Numbered from the stretch's first letter, positions 37,380 to 47,186 are shown. The stretch: 62,818 bases of DNA from an uncultured Methylobacillus sp. (GCA_903824575.1 CAIJXJ010000017.1:1-62818); one strand, 5' to 3'. Translations and numbers: made by a program. Notes: generated by a model from the letters alone, not told the origin.

Positions 37380-38426
37380 CTAGCCACCGAGGAAGGCATC
37401 CTTGTTGGCAGCCTTGCCGCGCGCTTCGGCGGGAGAGATGATATTGCGCTTCACTAAATCCTGCAGATTCTGATCCAGCGTCTGCATACCCACGTTCTGT
37501 CCGGTCTGAATCGCCGAGTACATTTGCGCCACCTTGTTCTCCCGGATCAGATTACGGATAGCGGGGGTGCCGATCATGATTTCATGTGCGGCCACACGAC
37601 CCATACCATCCTTGGTCTTGAGAAGAGTTTGCGAGATGACGCAGCGCAGCGATTCGGACAGCATCGAACGCACCATTTCCTTTTCCGCAGCCGGAAACAC
37701 ATCCACGATCCGGTCAACGGTTTTGGCGGCCGATGAGGTATGCAAGGTGCCGAACACCAGGTGGCCCGTTTCAGCCGCAGTCAGGGCGAGGCGTATCGTT
37801 TCAAGATCACGCATTTCCCCCACCAGGATCACGTCAGGATCTTCGCGGAGTGCCGAGCGTAACGCATTAGCAAACGACAAAGTATGCGGGCCCACCTCGC
37901 GCTGGTTGATCAGGCACTTCTTGGACTTGTGCACAAATTCGATCGGGTCCTCGACAGTGAGGATATGGCTGGGATCATTTTCATTGATATAATCGACCAT
38001 TGCCGCCAGCGTAGTGGACTTGCCTGAACCGGTCGGCCCCGTAACCAGCACGATGCCGCGCGGCGTCGCGGCGATCTCCTTGAAAATGGCGGGACAACCC
38101 AACTGTTCCAACGTCAGCACCGTAGACGGAATGGTACGGAACACTGCGCTCGCACCACGACTCTGGTTGAATGCATTGACCCGGAAACGCGCCAGATTGG
38201 GAATCTCGAAGGAAAAATCGCATTCCAGATTTTCTTCGTAAAACTTGCGCTGGCCATCGCTCATGATGTCGTACACCATATCGTGTACCTGACTGTGATC
38301 CATCGCCGGCATGTTGATCTTGCGCACATCACCGTGAACCCTGATCATAGGTGGCAATCCGGCGGACAAGTGCAAATCGGATGCCTTATTTTTTACCGAA
38401 AACGCCAGCAAATCAGAAACGTCCAT
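37380..38426 (-). CDS. pilT: Type IV pilus retraction ATPase PilT
   Basis: 348 residues from the ATG at 38426; the open frame continues upstream but the family N-terminus is MDVSDLLAFSVKNKASDLHL. Walker A GPTGSGKSTTLAAM, Asp box ILTVEDPIEFVHKSK, Walker B DVILVGEMRDLETIRLA, His box HLVFGTLHTSSAAKTVDRI and the C-terminal AIRNLIRENK are all present. It powers pilus retraction (twitching, DNA uptake). A TTGATT/TATATC pair on the minus strand at about 38468-38439 could be its promoter, back-to-back with yggS. Confidence 0.97.
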   Translation of the reverse strand: MDVSDLLAFSVKNKASDLHLSAGLPPMIRVHGDVRKINMPAMDHSQVHDMVYDIMSDGQRKFYEENLECDFSFEIPNLARFRVNAFNQSRGASAVFRTIPSTVLTLEQLGCPAIFKEIAATPRGIVLVTGPTGSGKSTTLAAMVDYINENDPSHILTVEDPIEFVHKSKKCLINQREVGPHTLSFANALRSALREDPDVILVGEMRDLETIRLALTAAETGHLVFGTLHTSSAAKTVDRIVDVFPAAEKEMVRSMLSESLRCVISQTLLKTKDGMGRVAAHEIMIGTPAIRNLIRENKVAQMYSAIQTGQNVGMQTLDQNLQDLVKRNIISPAEARGKAANKDAFLGG

Positions 38427-38484
38427 CAAGCTTCCCCTGATATAATTTTTCGAGACGGAAAAAATCAACTTTACCCGGCAGATT

Positions 38485-39180
38485 ATGACCTCAATTTCAG
38501 AGCGCGTGCAAGCAATCCAACTCCACATCCAGCAGGCGGCACAAACTGCCGGACGGACAGCGGATGAAGTGCACCTGCTCGCTGTCAGCAAAACCCAGCC
38601 TGCGGCGAGGATTCGCGAGGCCTGGGCGGCCGGGCAGCATGCTTTCGGCGAGAATTACCTGCAGGAAGCCCTAGATAAAATGAAGGACCTTGTCGACCTG
38701 CCGATTGAATGGCATTTCATCGGTCCAATCCAGAGTAACAAGACGCGCCCTATCGCGGAGCATTTTCACTGGGTGCATGGCGTCGCTCGATTCAAGATCG
38801 CTCAGCGCCTGAACGACGCAAGGCCAGATCACCTGCCGCCGCTTAATGTGTGCATCGAAGTCAATGTCAGCGGTGAAACCAGTAAGGAAGGGGTGACTCC
38901 GTTGGAAGTTCCCGAGTTGGCACATGCCATCGGCACCCTGCCACGACTAAAGCTTCGAGGCCTGATGGCCATTCCCGCACCAGGCAATGACACAGCACAG
39001 CAACGCCGGCAGTTCGGCATGCTGCGTCAACAGTTGGCCAGCCTGAACAGCCAGCGGTTTGCACTCGACACCCTGTCCATGGGCATGAGCCACGATTTCC
39101 CCGCAGCCATCACGGAAGGCGCTACTATCGTGCGCATCGGCACGGCGATATTTGGCCCAAGAGCAGTCGTTATCCGTTAG
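38485..39180 (+). CDS. yggS: YggS family PLP-binding protein
   Basis: 231 residues. PLP Lys in VHLLAVSKTQPA, then GENYLQEALDK, WHFIGPIQSNKTR and MGMSHDFPAAITEGATIVRIG. It governs PLP and amino-acid homeostasis and is classically encoded with proC and yggT, as here. The TAG stop is the first TAG of a seven-base repeat array. It is divergent from pilT; TATAAT at 38441-38446 is a likely -10. Confidence 0.96.
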   Translation: MTSISERVQAIQLHIQQAAQTAGRTADEVHLLAVSKTQPAARIREAWAAGQHAFGENYLQEALDKMKDLVDLPIEWHFIGPIQSNKTRPIAEHFHWVHGVARFKIAQRLNDARPDHLPPLNVCIEVNVSGETSKEGVTPLEVPELAHAIGTLPRLKLRGLMAIPAPGNDTAQQRRQFGMLRQQLASLNSQRFALDTLSMGMSHDFPAAITEGATIVRIGTAIFGPRAVVIR

Positions 39181-39242
39181 TCGCTAACGATTAGTTACCA
39201 GCAACTAAGGACTAACGACTAGCTACTAGCGACTGTTTTTTT
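39178..39242 (+). repeat. Seven-base-period array with terminator-like structure between yggS and proC
   Basis: Units of the TTAGTCG/CTAACGA/ACTAGCG kind. AGTCGCTA (39179-39186) pairs with TAGCGACT (39227-39234), followed directly by a run of seven T, and TTAGTT...AACTAA forms an inner hairpin (39191-39208). It supplies the yggS stop codon. The structure looks like an intrinsic terminator within a three-gene operon. Confidence 0.7.
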
Positions 39243-39253
39243 AAGGAGTTTCA

Positions 39254-40063
39254 ATGAAAATTTCATTCATCGGTGGCGGCAATATGGCGCGCGCCTTGAT
39301 CACAGGATTGCTGGCCCGGGGCCAGGCGGCGTCCGACATCACGGTCATCGAAGCGGATGCGGACAAGCGTATCGAGCTAAAAGATGATTTCGGCGTACAA
39401 AGTTACGATCAGCTTCCAGCCGCCGCGAACGCAGACGTCATCGTGCTGGCCGTCAAACCGCAGCAATTGCGCGATGTCGCCATTTTCCTTGGCAGCCTGC
39501 TCGACCACCAACTGGTGATCTCCATCGCAGCCGGCGTACGCTGCCAGGACCTGATCCGCTGGCTTGGCAATTACGGTGCAGTGGTTCGCGTCATGCCCAA
39601 CACACCAGCGCAGGTTCAGGCCGCGATATCTGCCCTGTTCGCCGCGTCTGCGGTCACTGCCGGGCAGCGCCAGCTGGCAGAATCGGTCATGAAAGCGGTC
39701 GGCATGACGCTGTGGCTGGAGGATGAGGGTCAGATGGATGCCGTCACCGCACTATCAGGCAGCGGACCGGCCTATGTATTCTATTTCCTGGAGGCCATGC
39801 AACAGGCTGGCGCCGAATTGGGACTGCCAGCAGAACAATCGCGGCAACTGGCGCTGGAAACATTTCTCGGCGCTGCCCGCCTCGCCGCCGATGGCACGCA
39901 AGACTTCGCCACCCTGCGTACCCAAGTGACCTCGAAGGGCGGCACCACCGAGCGCGCACTCAGCTCCATGGAGTCCGCCGGCGTCAAAAGCTCCATCATC
40001 GCAGCCGTGCAGGCCGCAGCATCACGTTCGCGTGAACTGGGCGACGTATTAGGGAAAGACTGA
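39254..40063 (+). CDS. proC: Pyrroline-5-carboxylate reductase
   Basis: 269 residues. The Rossmann start is ISFIGGGNMARAL, followed by VVRVMPNTPAQVQ and the signature ALSGSGPAYVFYFLEAM. It performs the last step of proline synthesis. It follows AAGGAG placed right after the T run of the upstream array. Usual length. Confidence 0.97.
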   Translation: MKISFIGGGNMARALITGLLARGQAASDITVIEADADKRIELKDDFGVQSYDQLPAAANADVIVLAVKPQQLRDVAIFLGSLLDHQLVISIAAGVRCQDLIRWLGNYGAVVRVMPNTPAQVQAAISALFAASAVTAGQRQLAESVMKAVGMTLWLEDEGQMDAVTALSGSGPAYVFYFLEAMQQAGAELGLPAEQSRQLALETFLGAARLAADGTQDFATLRTQVTSKGGTTERALSSMESAGVKSSIIAAVQAAASRSRELGDVLGKD

Positions 40064-40065
40064 AG

Positions 40066-40083
40066 GTACAAGGTACAAGGTTT
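40066..40083 (+). repeat. Short seven-base tandem (AGGTACA x2.5) after proC
   Basis: AAGGTACAAGGTACAAGG has a 7-base period and is followed by T7; CCTTGTT at about 40099-40105 can pair with part of it. It lies 3 bases after the proC stop. The unit differs from the other arrays, but the period and position are the same. Confidence 0.5.
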
Positions 40084-40131
40084 TTTTGTAACTTGATCCT
40101 TGTTCATCCTATTCATTTAAAGGTTAAGAAA

Positions 40132-40707
40132 ATGCTAGCACACGCTCTGGAATTCCTGCTCGACACCTTGCTGAGCCTCTTGACGCTGGCGTTTCTGCTG
40201 CGAGGCTTGCTGCAAATGACACGTGCGCCCTTCCACAACCCCCTGTCGCAGAGTATTGTGGCGCTGACCAACTTCGCAGTGCGCCCGGTGCGACGCCTGA
40301 TTCCCGCCATTGGCGCAATCGATAGCGCATCGTTGCTGCTGGCTTTCGCCACCCAATTCACGCTGCAACTGCTGGTGCTCTTGCTGAGGGACTTTCCATT
40401 GATGGTTGCCGGCCCTCAGGTCTTCATCGTCTTGCTCGGAATGGCGGGCTTGGGCGTGATCAAGCTCACGTTGTATCTGTTGCTGTATGCTGTCATCATT
40501 CAGGCTGTACTAAGCTGGGTCAATCCGCACGCGCCGTTCGCACCTGTCCTCGATAGCCTGACGCGGCCGTTTCTGGCCCCCTTGCGCCGCTCTCTGCCCG
40601 ACTTAGGCGGCATCGACCTATCCCCTCTGGTCGTATTCATGGTGGTGCAATTGCTGCTCATGTTGCTGGTGGCGCCGCTTGAGTTCCAGCTGCTGCATCT
40701 GTTATGA
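40132..40707 (+). CDS. yggT: YggT family membrane protein
   Basis: 191 residues from the ATG at 40132; a TTG at 40093 is poorly placed. It has two YggT repeats, each with a pair of hydrophobic helices, and the motif NPLSQSIVALTNFAVRPVRR repeated as APVLDSLTRPFLAPLRR. It is an integral inner-membrane protein implicated in osmotic/ion homeostasis and encoded with yggS and proC. High Leu content throughout. Confidence 0.93.
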   Translation: MLAHALEFLLDTLLSLLTLAFLLRGLLQMTRAPFHNPLSQSIVALTNFAVRPVRRLIPAIGAIDSASLLLAFATQFTLQLLVLLLRDFPLMVAGPQVFIVLLGMAGLGVIKLTLYLLLYAVIIQAVLSWVNPHAPFAPVLDSLTRPFLAPLRRSLPDLGGIDLSPLVVFMVVQLLLMLLVAPLEFQLLHLL

Positions 40708-40748
40708 CATTGATGACAAGACTTACCCCCAGCGTCCGATGATACTTC

Positions 40749-42665
40749 ATGAGTAATTCCCTCGAACAGCAAATCGCCGAGTATCAACTGTGGCGAGAAC
40801 AGCTGGCTGGCACCATTACGGATTATAGAGACTGGCTTGAACTGACGGACAGTTCCGATGCCATGACAGACCTGCGTCTGTACGACATGGCGGAATCGGT
40901 CAAGAATGACAGACTGATTCTGGCCTTCGTCGCCGAATTTGCACGTGGCAAGACCGAGACCATCAACGCCCTGTTCTTCTCCGATTTCAAACAACGCCTG
41001 CTCCCATGCGATGCCGGTCGCACCACCATGTGCCCGACCGAAATTCTCTGGGATGCCAAAGATGAGCCATGCATTCGCCTGCTGCCGATCGAGACCCGCA
41101 GGCGCGAAGACAGTCTGGCACTGCTGAAAAAAACGCCCGCCGCCTGGACCCGGTTGCGCCTTGACATCAACTCCGGCAGCGCCATGAAAGAAACATTGAA
41201 TGTGCTGGCCGAGCAGAAGCCGGTATCAATGGAGGATGCGGTCAGTTTTGGTTTGTGGAACGAGAATGACCTCAGCATGGCACAAAGCATGAAGACATAC
41301 GGCATGGTAGACGTCCCAGTCTGGCGCCACGCCATTATCAATTTTCCGCATCCGCTGCTAAAGCGTGGCCTGGTGATTCTAGACACGCCCGGCCTCAACG
41401 CACTGGGTACTGAACCGGAGCTCACCCTCAACATCATTCCTAATGCCCATGCGGTGATTTTTCTGCTGGCGACGGATACCGGCGTGACCCGCTCGGACAT
41501 GGAAATCTGGACCAAATACATCCGTGGACACGCCAGCCGCAAACTCGCTGTACTGAATAAGATCGACATGCTATGGGATGACCTCAAAACGACAGCCCAA
41601 ATCGAGGCCATGATAGCGGAGCAGGTGGTCAGCACGGCACGAAAGCTCGGCATGCCGGCCACGGATGTGTTCTCCATCTCGGCACAAAAAGCACTACTGG
41701 CCAGGATTAAAGGTGACGATGCACTGCTCAAACGCAGCGGCATCGAAAAGGTGGAACAGGTGTTGGCCCACGACGTCATTGCCTCCAAACACCAGATCCT
41801 GCGCAAGACCATCATTACCGAGACAGGCAATCTCGTCAAAGCATCACGCAAGGCATTTCAGCCACGCATCAATGGCGCTCGTACACAACTAGAGGAACTG
41901 GAATCCCTGCGCGGCAAGAATAATGACGTCATCCAGTCGCTGCTATCCAGGGTGGCTGACGACAGAAAACTTTATGAAGCCTCGGTACGCACTTTTAACC
42001 AGGGCAATCAGAAAATTGTGCAAATGGGCGCAGCGCTATCGCAGCAAATGAGCCTGCAATACCTTGATCAACTGCTTGAACAAAGCCGCAACGCCATTGG
42101 TAACAGTTGGACTACGCATGGGCTCAGTCTTGGCATGCAGGCCCTGATCCGGGAGATCACGAATCTGGCGGCACGCATCACCCAACATGGATTGGAAATC
42201 AAGGACATCAGTACCGAGTTATATCAGCTGTTTCACACAAGGCATGGCTTTGAAGAACGCAAACCACCACAACTGGACCTGTCACGCCTGCTCGCGAGCA
42301 TGACGATGCTGCAACAAACAACGATGGAGTTCTGTGAGGATCCAGTCAATATGTTGACTGAAAAACACTTTCTGGTCAGGAAGTTCTTCCTCACGCTGGG
42401 AGAGCAGGCACGTAACCAGTTTGAACTCGCGCAGCACGAAGTGGACATCTGGCTTCGTGGCCTGCTCGCGCCCCTCAAGTTGCAGATCGCAGACCACAAG
42501 GCGCAACTGGACAAGCGCACCGAGTCGCTGATGAAGGTACACGAAAACATGGAATCACTGCAACACAGCATCCTTGAAATCGAGGCTCAACAAAGCACCC
42601 TGCAAAATCAGGGTACCGCGCTGGACCAGATTCTGCTCAAGCTGATCAAGATGGCTAAAAATTAG
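40749..42665 (+). CDS. Bacterial dynamin-family GTPase
   Basis: 638 residues. G1 is EFARGKTETINALF, G2 probably in the GRTTMCPTE loop, G3 LVILDTPGLNALG, and G4 VLNKIDMLWDD. The C-terminal half is long helices with coiled coil (about 370-638), typical of stalk regions. It lacks an obvious paddle or double transmembrane hairpin. Bacterial dynamins remodel or stabilise membranes. It is monocistronic between yggT and convergent rng. The stop (TAG at 42663) is inside a repeat array. Confidence 0.85.
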   Translation: MSNSLEQQIAEYQLWREQLAGTITDYRDWLELTDSSDAMTDLRLYDMAESVKNDRLILAFVAEFARGKTETINALFFSDFKQRLLPCDAGRTTMCPTEILWDAKDEPCIRLLPIETRRREDSLALLKKTPAAWTRLRLDINSGSAMKETLNVLAEQKPVSMEDAVSFGLWNENDLSMAQSMKTYGMVDVPVWRHAIINFPHPLLKRGLVILDTPGLNALGTEPELTLNIIPNAHAVIFLLATDTGVTRSDMEIWTKYIRGHASRKLAVLNKIDMLWDDLKTTAQIEAMIAEQVVSTARKLGMPATDVFSISAQKALLARIKGDDALLKRSGIEKVEQVLAHDVIASKHQILRKTIITETGNLVKASRKAFQPRINGARTQLEELESLRGKNNDVIQSLLSRVADDRKLYEASVRTFNQGNQKIVQMGAALSQQMSLQYLDQLLEQSRNAIGNSWTTHGLSLGMQALIREITNLAARITQHGLEIKDISTELYQLFHTRHGFEERKPPQLDLSRLLASMTMLQQTTMEFCEDPVNMLTEKHFLVRKFFLTLGEQARNQFELAQHEVDIWLRGLLAPLKLQIADHKAQLDKRTESLMKVHENMESLQHSILEIEAQQSTLQNQGTALDQILLKLIKMAKN

Positions 42666-42726
42666 TCGTTAGTTGGTCGTTGATCGTTTTTGCTAAATAA
42701 CTGGCAACTAGCGACTAACGTCTAGC
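42662..42726. repeat. Seven-base-period inverted repeat between convergent dynamin and rng genes
   Basis: TTAGTCGTTAGTTG (42662-42675) pairs with CAACTAGCGACTAA (42705-42718): 14 pairs with one G-T. The dynamin stop is within the left arm; the rng stop lies 3 bases beyond the right side. The hairpin can serve both transcripts. Confidence 0.75.
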
Positions 42727-42728
42727 AA

Positions 42729-44177
42729 TTACATCAATATGATATCGAAGGTTTCCTGGCCGTACTGGGTTTCCACCTGCAAAGAGATCGGCTTTCCAAT
42801 GAAGTCCGACAACTGGGCCAGGCTTTGCGACTCTTCGTCGAGGAATAGATCGATCACCTTCTGGGACGCCAGTACACGGAATTCGCGTGCGCTGAATTGC
42901 CGCGCTTCACGCACCAGTTCACGCAGGATTTCATAGCACACGGTCTGCGCCGTCTTCAGCTCCCCCCTGCCTTGGCAGCAAGGGCAAGGCTCGCACAGGA
43001 TGTGGGCCAGCGATTCACGCGTGCGCTTCCTGGTCATTTCCACCAAACCGAGGCCCGAGAAGCCGTGAATGCTGGTGCGCACGCGATCCCGGTCGATCGC
43101 TCGATGCAATTCCTCCAGCACCGCCTCGCGATGAGCCAGCGCCTCCATGTCGATGAAATCAAGGATGATGATGCCACCCAGATTCCTCAGACGCAATTGG
43201 CGAGCAATGGCTTGCGCCGCCTCCAGATTGGTCTTGAAAATAGTGTCGGCCAGCGTCCTGCCACCGACAAAACCGCCGGTGTTCACATCCACCGTGGTCA
43301 GAGCTTCGGTCTGGTCGAAGATAAGGTAGCCGCCGGATTTCAATTCGACCTTGCGCGACAATGACTTTTCGATTTCCAGTTCGACACCGTAAAGGTCGAA
43401 CAAGGGCCGCTCTCCCGAATACGGTTCGATGCAGCCCAGCACATTGCCGGCATAACTTTGCGCAAACTCGCGCATCTTCAACGCCGTCTCGCGCGAATCC
43501 ACCAATATGCGTTCGGTATGCTCGCACACAATGTCGCGCAATACTTTTAGCGGCAGATTCAGATCCTGATAAACCAGAGATTCCCTGGAGGCCTCGCGCC
43601 CTGAAGCCTGGATATTGCCCCAAACCTTATAAAGATAGGCCAGATCGGCGCGCAACTCGTCGTCACTCGCCGTTTCTGCCATGGTGCGGATAATGTAGCC
43701 GCCTTCATTGTTTTCCGGCAACAGCGCCAGCAGTCGCGCCTTGAGGGACTCACGCTCGACTTCGTCCTCGATGCGCTGCGACACGCCGATATGATCCTGT
43801 TGCGGCAGCGACACCAGGAAGCGACCGGCAATACTGATCTGCGTCGTCAGGCGCGCACCCTTGCTGCCGATGGGCTCCTTGATGACCTGCACCATGATGG
43901 TCTGGCCTTCATGTAGCAATTCCTGAATCGGCCGTTCGGTATTGGTTTCATATTCGAGCAAGTCCGCGACATGCAGGAACGCCGCGCGCGACAAGCCGAT
44001 TTCGACGAATGCCGATTGCATGCCAGGCAGCACGCGACACACCGTGCCCTTGTAAACGTTGCCGACCAACCCCAGGGCGGTCGCGCGCTCCAGATGCAGT
44101 TCCTGCAACACGCCTTGTTCCATGATAGCCACCCGCGTTTCCTGCGGAGTGACGTTGATTAGTATTTGTTCGCTCAC
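42729..44177 (-). CDS. rng: Ribonuclease G
   Basis: 482 residues. N-terminal S1-like domain (GNVYKGTVCRVLPGMQSAFV), then the RNase E/G catalytic core with DVNTGGFVGGRTLADTIF and ILDFIDMEAL, and the zinc-link Cys in CEPCPCC. There is no C-terminal degradosome scaffold, so it is RNase G not RNase E. It processes the 16S rRNA 5' end and mRNAs. It overlaps maf by 4 bases. Confidence 0.96.
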   Translation of the reverse strand: MSEQILINVTPQETRVAIMEQGVLQELHLERATALGLVGNVYKGTVCRVLPGMQSAFVEIGLSRAAFLHVADLLEYETNTERPIQELLHEGQTIMVQVIKEPIGSKGARLTTQISIAGRFLVSLPQQDHIGVSQRIEDEVERESLKARLLALLPENNEGGYIIRTMAETASDDELRADLAYLYKVWGNIQASGREASRESLVYQDLNLPLKVLRDIVCEHTERILVDSRETALKMREFAQSYAGNVLGCIEPYSGERPLFDLYGVELEIEKSLSRKVELKSGGYLIFDQTEALTTVDVNTGGFVGGRTLADTIFKTNLEAAQAIARQLRLRNLGGIIILDFIDMEALAHREAVLEELHRAIDRDRVRTSIHGFSGLGLVEMTRKRTRESLAHILCEPCPCCQGRGELKTAQTVCYEILRELVREARQFSAREFRVLASQKVIDLFLDEESQSLAQLSDFIGKPISLQVETQYGQETFDIILM

Positions 44178-44764
44178 AGCACACCTACTCCAAATTTTTT
44201 CAGCAATTGTGCCGTTTCATAAATCGGCAATCCCATGACGCCGGAATAACTGCCTTCGATGCGCCGGATAAATACGCCAGCCAGACCCTGGATGCCGTAA
44301 CTGCCTGCCTTGTCGCAAGGTTCACCGGTGGCGACGTACGACGCAATCTCGGCCTCCGTCAGCGGCGCCAATTCTACCTGAGTGGAAGACAGTGCCACTT
44401 CGACCCGATCAGCAAAAGCCACCGCGACCGCAGTATGCACTACATGCCAGCTACCTGACATGCTGCGCAGCATGATCGCCGCCGCCTCGTCAGATTCAGG
44501 TTTGCCCAGTATCATGCCATTGATACAGACCGTGGTGTCCGCTGCCAGCACCGGCCGTGCTGGCAATCCTCGCGCGACCAGCGACTGCACACCTACCGCT
44601 GCTTTCTCTCGTGCCAGTCGCAGCACATAATGTTCCGGCGCCTCACTAGGCCACACCGACTCATCAACATCGGATGGCAATACCTCAAAACTGACACCAA
44701 TCTGGGTTAGCAATTCGCCTCGGCGCGGTGAGCGCGAGGCCAGGTAAATGCGTGATTGATTCAC
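44174..44764 (-). CDS. maf: Maf family nucleotide pyrophosphatase (YhdE-like)
   Basis: 196 residues. Signature IYLASRSPRRGELLTQIGV, then LAADTTVCINGMILGKP, and GSYSGVMGLP near the end. The family hydrolyses non-canonical or canonical NTPs (dTTP/UTP for the YhdE subgroup). It overlaps rng (ATGA), the usual betaproteobacterial pair; rlmH and rsfS are not upstream here. Confidence 0.94.
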   Translation of the reverse strand: MNQSRIYLASRSPRRGELLTQIGVSFEVLPSDVDESVWPSEAPEHYVLRLAREKAAVGVQSLVARGLPARPVLAADTTVCINGMILGKPESDEAAAIMLRSMSGSWHVVHTAVAVAFADRVEVALSSTQVELAPLTEAEIASYVATGEPCDKAGSYGIQGLAGVFIRRIEGSYSGVMGLPIYETAQLLKKFGVGVL

Positions 44765-44832
44765 GATGTTTAAAACCTCAAAAAAATCTTAATTGAACCG
44801 CCAAGACGCTCGTACAGCTGAGCCGACGCAGT

Positions 44833-45786
44833 TCATGCGGTCTCAACAAACAGAATAATCGTCAGCAACAATCCGTGTCCCAGCATGGCGGCCAGCGTAA
44901 ATTGAATCGCCGGCCGTAAATTTTCCGGGGTTTGCGCATGTCGAAGCAATCGTGTCGAGGCTGCAATCGAGAAGACCATCGGCAGGGTAGAAAGCAGCGT
45001 CCATGCTGACAGCCAATGATTCAGCACGCACAACAGCAACCAACAAAAAGCGAACAAGGCCAAGATTGGATACCCTATCGCGGCGTATTCTGGCGAAAGC
45101 CTGGCCACCCAATGGTGCTTACCTGCAATTCTGTCGGCTTCACGATCGGGAAATTGGTTGATATAAAGTAAATTCGTGACCAGTAAGGCATAGGCCAAAC
45201 CGACAATCACCGGTTGCCAGGAAAATGCATGACACTGTACATAATTTGCCCCAATGATTACCCCCATAAATCCAAGCAGCACACATAATTCGCCAAGGCC
45301 ACGGCCATTCAGGCTTAACGGCGACGCTGAATATGCCCAGCCAATCAACAAACCAGCGCCACCAATCACCAGCAGGCCAATCCCTGACTGGAAACTCAAC
45401 CACAATCCGCCCAGCATGGAAATCAACATCAATCCATAGCCGAATCTAGCCGTCTGCTCCAAGGATAAGACGCCGTTCTGAATAAATCGGCTGCCCCCGG
45501 TGAAAGGGAATATTCGTTTGGTATTAATACCATCGGTTCCACTCAACGCATCATAGTAGTCGTTGAGTACATTTATCGCAGCGTGAACCAGCAGCGCCAG
45601 TCCGATGGTTATGATGGCTGGGAACGCTGCAACGCTATTGCCGCCTTGCGCGACAGAAGCAAGGCCAAGCAGGCAGGCGACTAATGTTGCTGCTAGAAAA
45701 GCCGGGCGCGTTGCTGCAAGATAAAGCGTCACCGGATGGGCGTAACGCCCAACGTGAGGCTCCATTGGAAATTCTCGCAACTTCAT
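44833..45786 (-). CDS. UbiA family prenyltransferase (MenA-like)
   Basis: 317 residues from the ATG at 45786; a TTG at 45852 would add 22 residues. Eight or so hydrophobic helices. The first Asp motif is NVLNDYYDALSGTD, the second NQFPDREADRIAGK. The NDYYD form and LYLAATRPAFLA start recall MenA (dihydroxynaphthoate) and related enzymes more than UbiA proper. It would attach a polyprenyl tail to an aromatic head group; no other quinone genes adjoin. Substrate uncertain. Confidence 0.85.
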   Translation of the reverse strand: MKLREFPMEPHVGRYAHPVTLYLAATRPAFLAATLVACLLGLASVAQGGNSVAAFPAIITIGLALLVHAAINVLNDYYDALSGTDGINTKRIFPFTGGSRFIQNGVLSLEQTARFGYGLMLISMLGGLWLSFQSGIGLLVIGGAGLLIGWAYSASPLSLNGRGLGELCVLLGFMGVIIGANYVQCHAFSWQPVIVGLAYALLVTNLLYINQFPDREADRIAGKHHWVARLSPEYAAIGYPILALFAFCWLLLCVLNHWLSAWTLLSTLPMVFSIAASTRLLRHAQTPENLRPAIQFTLAAMLGHGLLLTIILFVETA

Positions 45787-45893
45787 GGCCGAGTTACTCG
45801 TTGCCAGAACTGGTGTTGATTCTTTATGCAGCAATTCATGCCCCTTCAGCAAGATTCAAAACTTAAGGGCGGAGCATCCGGCGCAGGCCAGAC

Positions 45894-46439
45894 TTATCTG
45901 ACCAGCTCCTCCTCCACCCGCTCACGCGCGTCCTGGCCGACCAGCAACTCTACCAGCATCAAGGCAAAGTCCATCGCCGTGCCCGGTCCACGCGAAGTCA
46001 CAATATTACCATCTACCACCACCCTGTCATTGAGGTAAACATGCGATCCCGCCAACTCGTCAAGGACACCGGGAAAGCTGGTCACGCGTCGCCCTTGCAG
46101 CAATCCGGCCGCATGCAGCACCATGGGTGCGGCGCAGATGGCAGCAACGAAATGGCCGGCCGTAGCCAGGCTCTGCAACAGCGCCAGAATGCGACTATCG
46201 TTTTTAAGATGCTCACTGCCCAGCATACCGCCAGGCAATACGATCATGTCGAACGCATCCTGCAACACGGCATCAAGATCGCTGTCCGGCAACAACACCA
46301 CGCCCCGACTGGCATGCACCGGGCCAGGCACGAGTCCAACAGTAATGACTTCAATGCCGGCACGGCGTAGGATGTCGATGATGGTGACTGCCTCAATCTC
46401 CTCACATCCGGCCGCCAGCGGAACCAGAACTTTTACCAT
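45894..46439 (-). CDS. DJ-1/PfpI family protein
   Basis: 181 residues from the ATG at 46439. The fold has GCEEIEAVTIIDILRRAG near the start and the nucleophile elbow AAICAAPMVLHAAGLL. The closest known type by eye is YajL/DJ-1. Activity (deglycase, chaperone, redox sensor) is debated for the family. The start codons of this gene and marC face apart over about 65 bases. Confidence 0.92.
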   Translation of the reverse strand: MVKVLVPLAAGCEEIEAVTIIDILRRAGIEVITVGLVPGPVHASRGVVLLPDSDLDAVLQDAFDMIVLPGGMLGSEHLKNDSRILALLQSLATAGHFVAAICAAPMVLHAAGLLQGRRVTSFPGVLDELAGSHVYLNDRVVVDGNIVTSRGPGTAMDFALMLVELLVGQDARERVEEELVR

Positions 46440-46503
46440 GAATTCGCCCCCAAGAAATAATGATGGGACTAAGCATACCAAACCCTGCAGCCGGCAGCAT
46501 CAA

Positions 46504-47142
46504 ATGACCGACTGGGCCAACCTGTTCAAGATTGGTTTGGCACTGTTCGCCATCGTCAACCCGATCGGCAGCATTCCGATCTTCATCACCGCCACCCTTG
46601 GCAGCACTGAAGCCGAGCGTGTGCGCATCGTGCGCCTGGTGGCACTAACCGTGTTTCTGGTGCTGACGGTATCCGTGCTGATCGGCGACCGCATCCTGGA
46701 ATTCTTTGGCATCAGCATCCCCTCGTTCCAGACCGGCGGCGGCATATTATTGCTGCTAATGGCCATTTCCATGATGCATGCCAGGCAGAGCGACATCCGC
46801 CAGACCGAAGAAGAAGCGCAGGCCGCAGCCGAACGGGAGGCCACCGCCATCGTGCCGCTAAGTATCCCGCTGCTGGCCGGGCCAGGCGCAATCAGCAGCA
46901 TGATCATTGCCGCGCAGCAAAGCAGCAGCCTGCTCGGGCATGTGCAATTATTGCTGCCGGTGGCGGCCGTCGCCGCACTGGCCTGGGCCATGCTGCGAAT
47001 GTCCGGTCCCATCGCTAGCCACTTGGGCACTATAGGCATCAACATTTTTACCCGATTGATGGGATTGATCCTGGCCGCCATGGCAGTCGAATTCATCGCC
47101 CATGGCATGATCGGGCTGTTCCCGGCGCTGGCAAACAGTTAA
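46504..47142 (+). CDS. MarC family integral membrane protein
   Basis: 212 residues from the ATG at 46504; the open frame further upstream is antisense to the DJ-1 gene. Six hydrophobic helices with LALFAIVNPIGSIPIFI and IVPLSIPLLAGPGAISSMI, the two conserved MarC half-repeats. The function is unknown despite the name (it is not shown to give drug resistance). It is a member of the LysE-like transporter superfamily. Confidence 0.93.
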   Translation: MTDWANLFKIGLALFAIVNPIGSIPIFITATLGSTEAERVRIVRLVALTVFLVLTVSVLIGDRILEFFGISIPSFQTGGGILLLLMAISMMHARQSDIRQTEEEAQAAAEREATAIVPLSIPLLAGPGAISSMIIAAQQSSSLLGHVQLLLPVAAVAALAWAMLRMSGPIASHLGTIGINIFTRLMGLILAAMAVEFIAHGMIGLFPALANS

Positions 47143-47186
47143 AATTCTGCTTTTATTCAGGGTAGTTATCGCCCTAAGCCACTATC

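Noticed and set aside
38427-38591. Extra 55 codons in frame upstream of pilT
   Set aside because: They overlap the yggS coding start on the other strand and lack family conservation; the ATG at 38426 gives the standard PilT N-terminus.
40823-41851. 342-codon minus-strand frame across the dynamin gene
   Set aside because: It is fully antisense to a clear GTPase gene; the translation is Ser/Arg-rich with no recognisable fold or ribosome-binding site.
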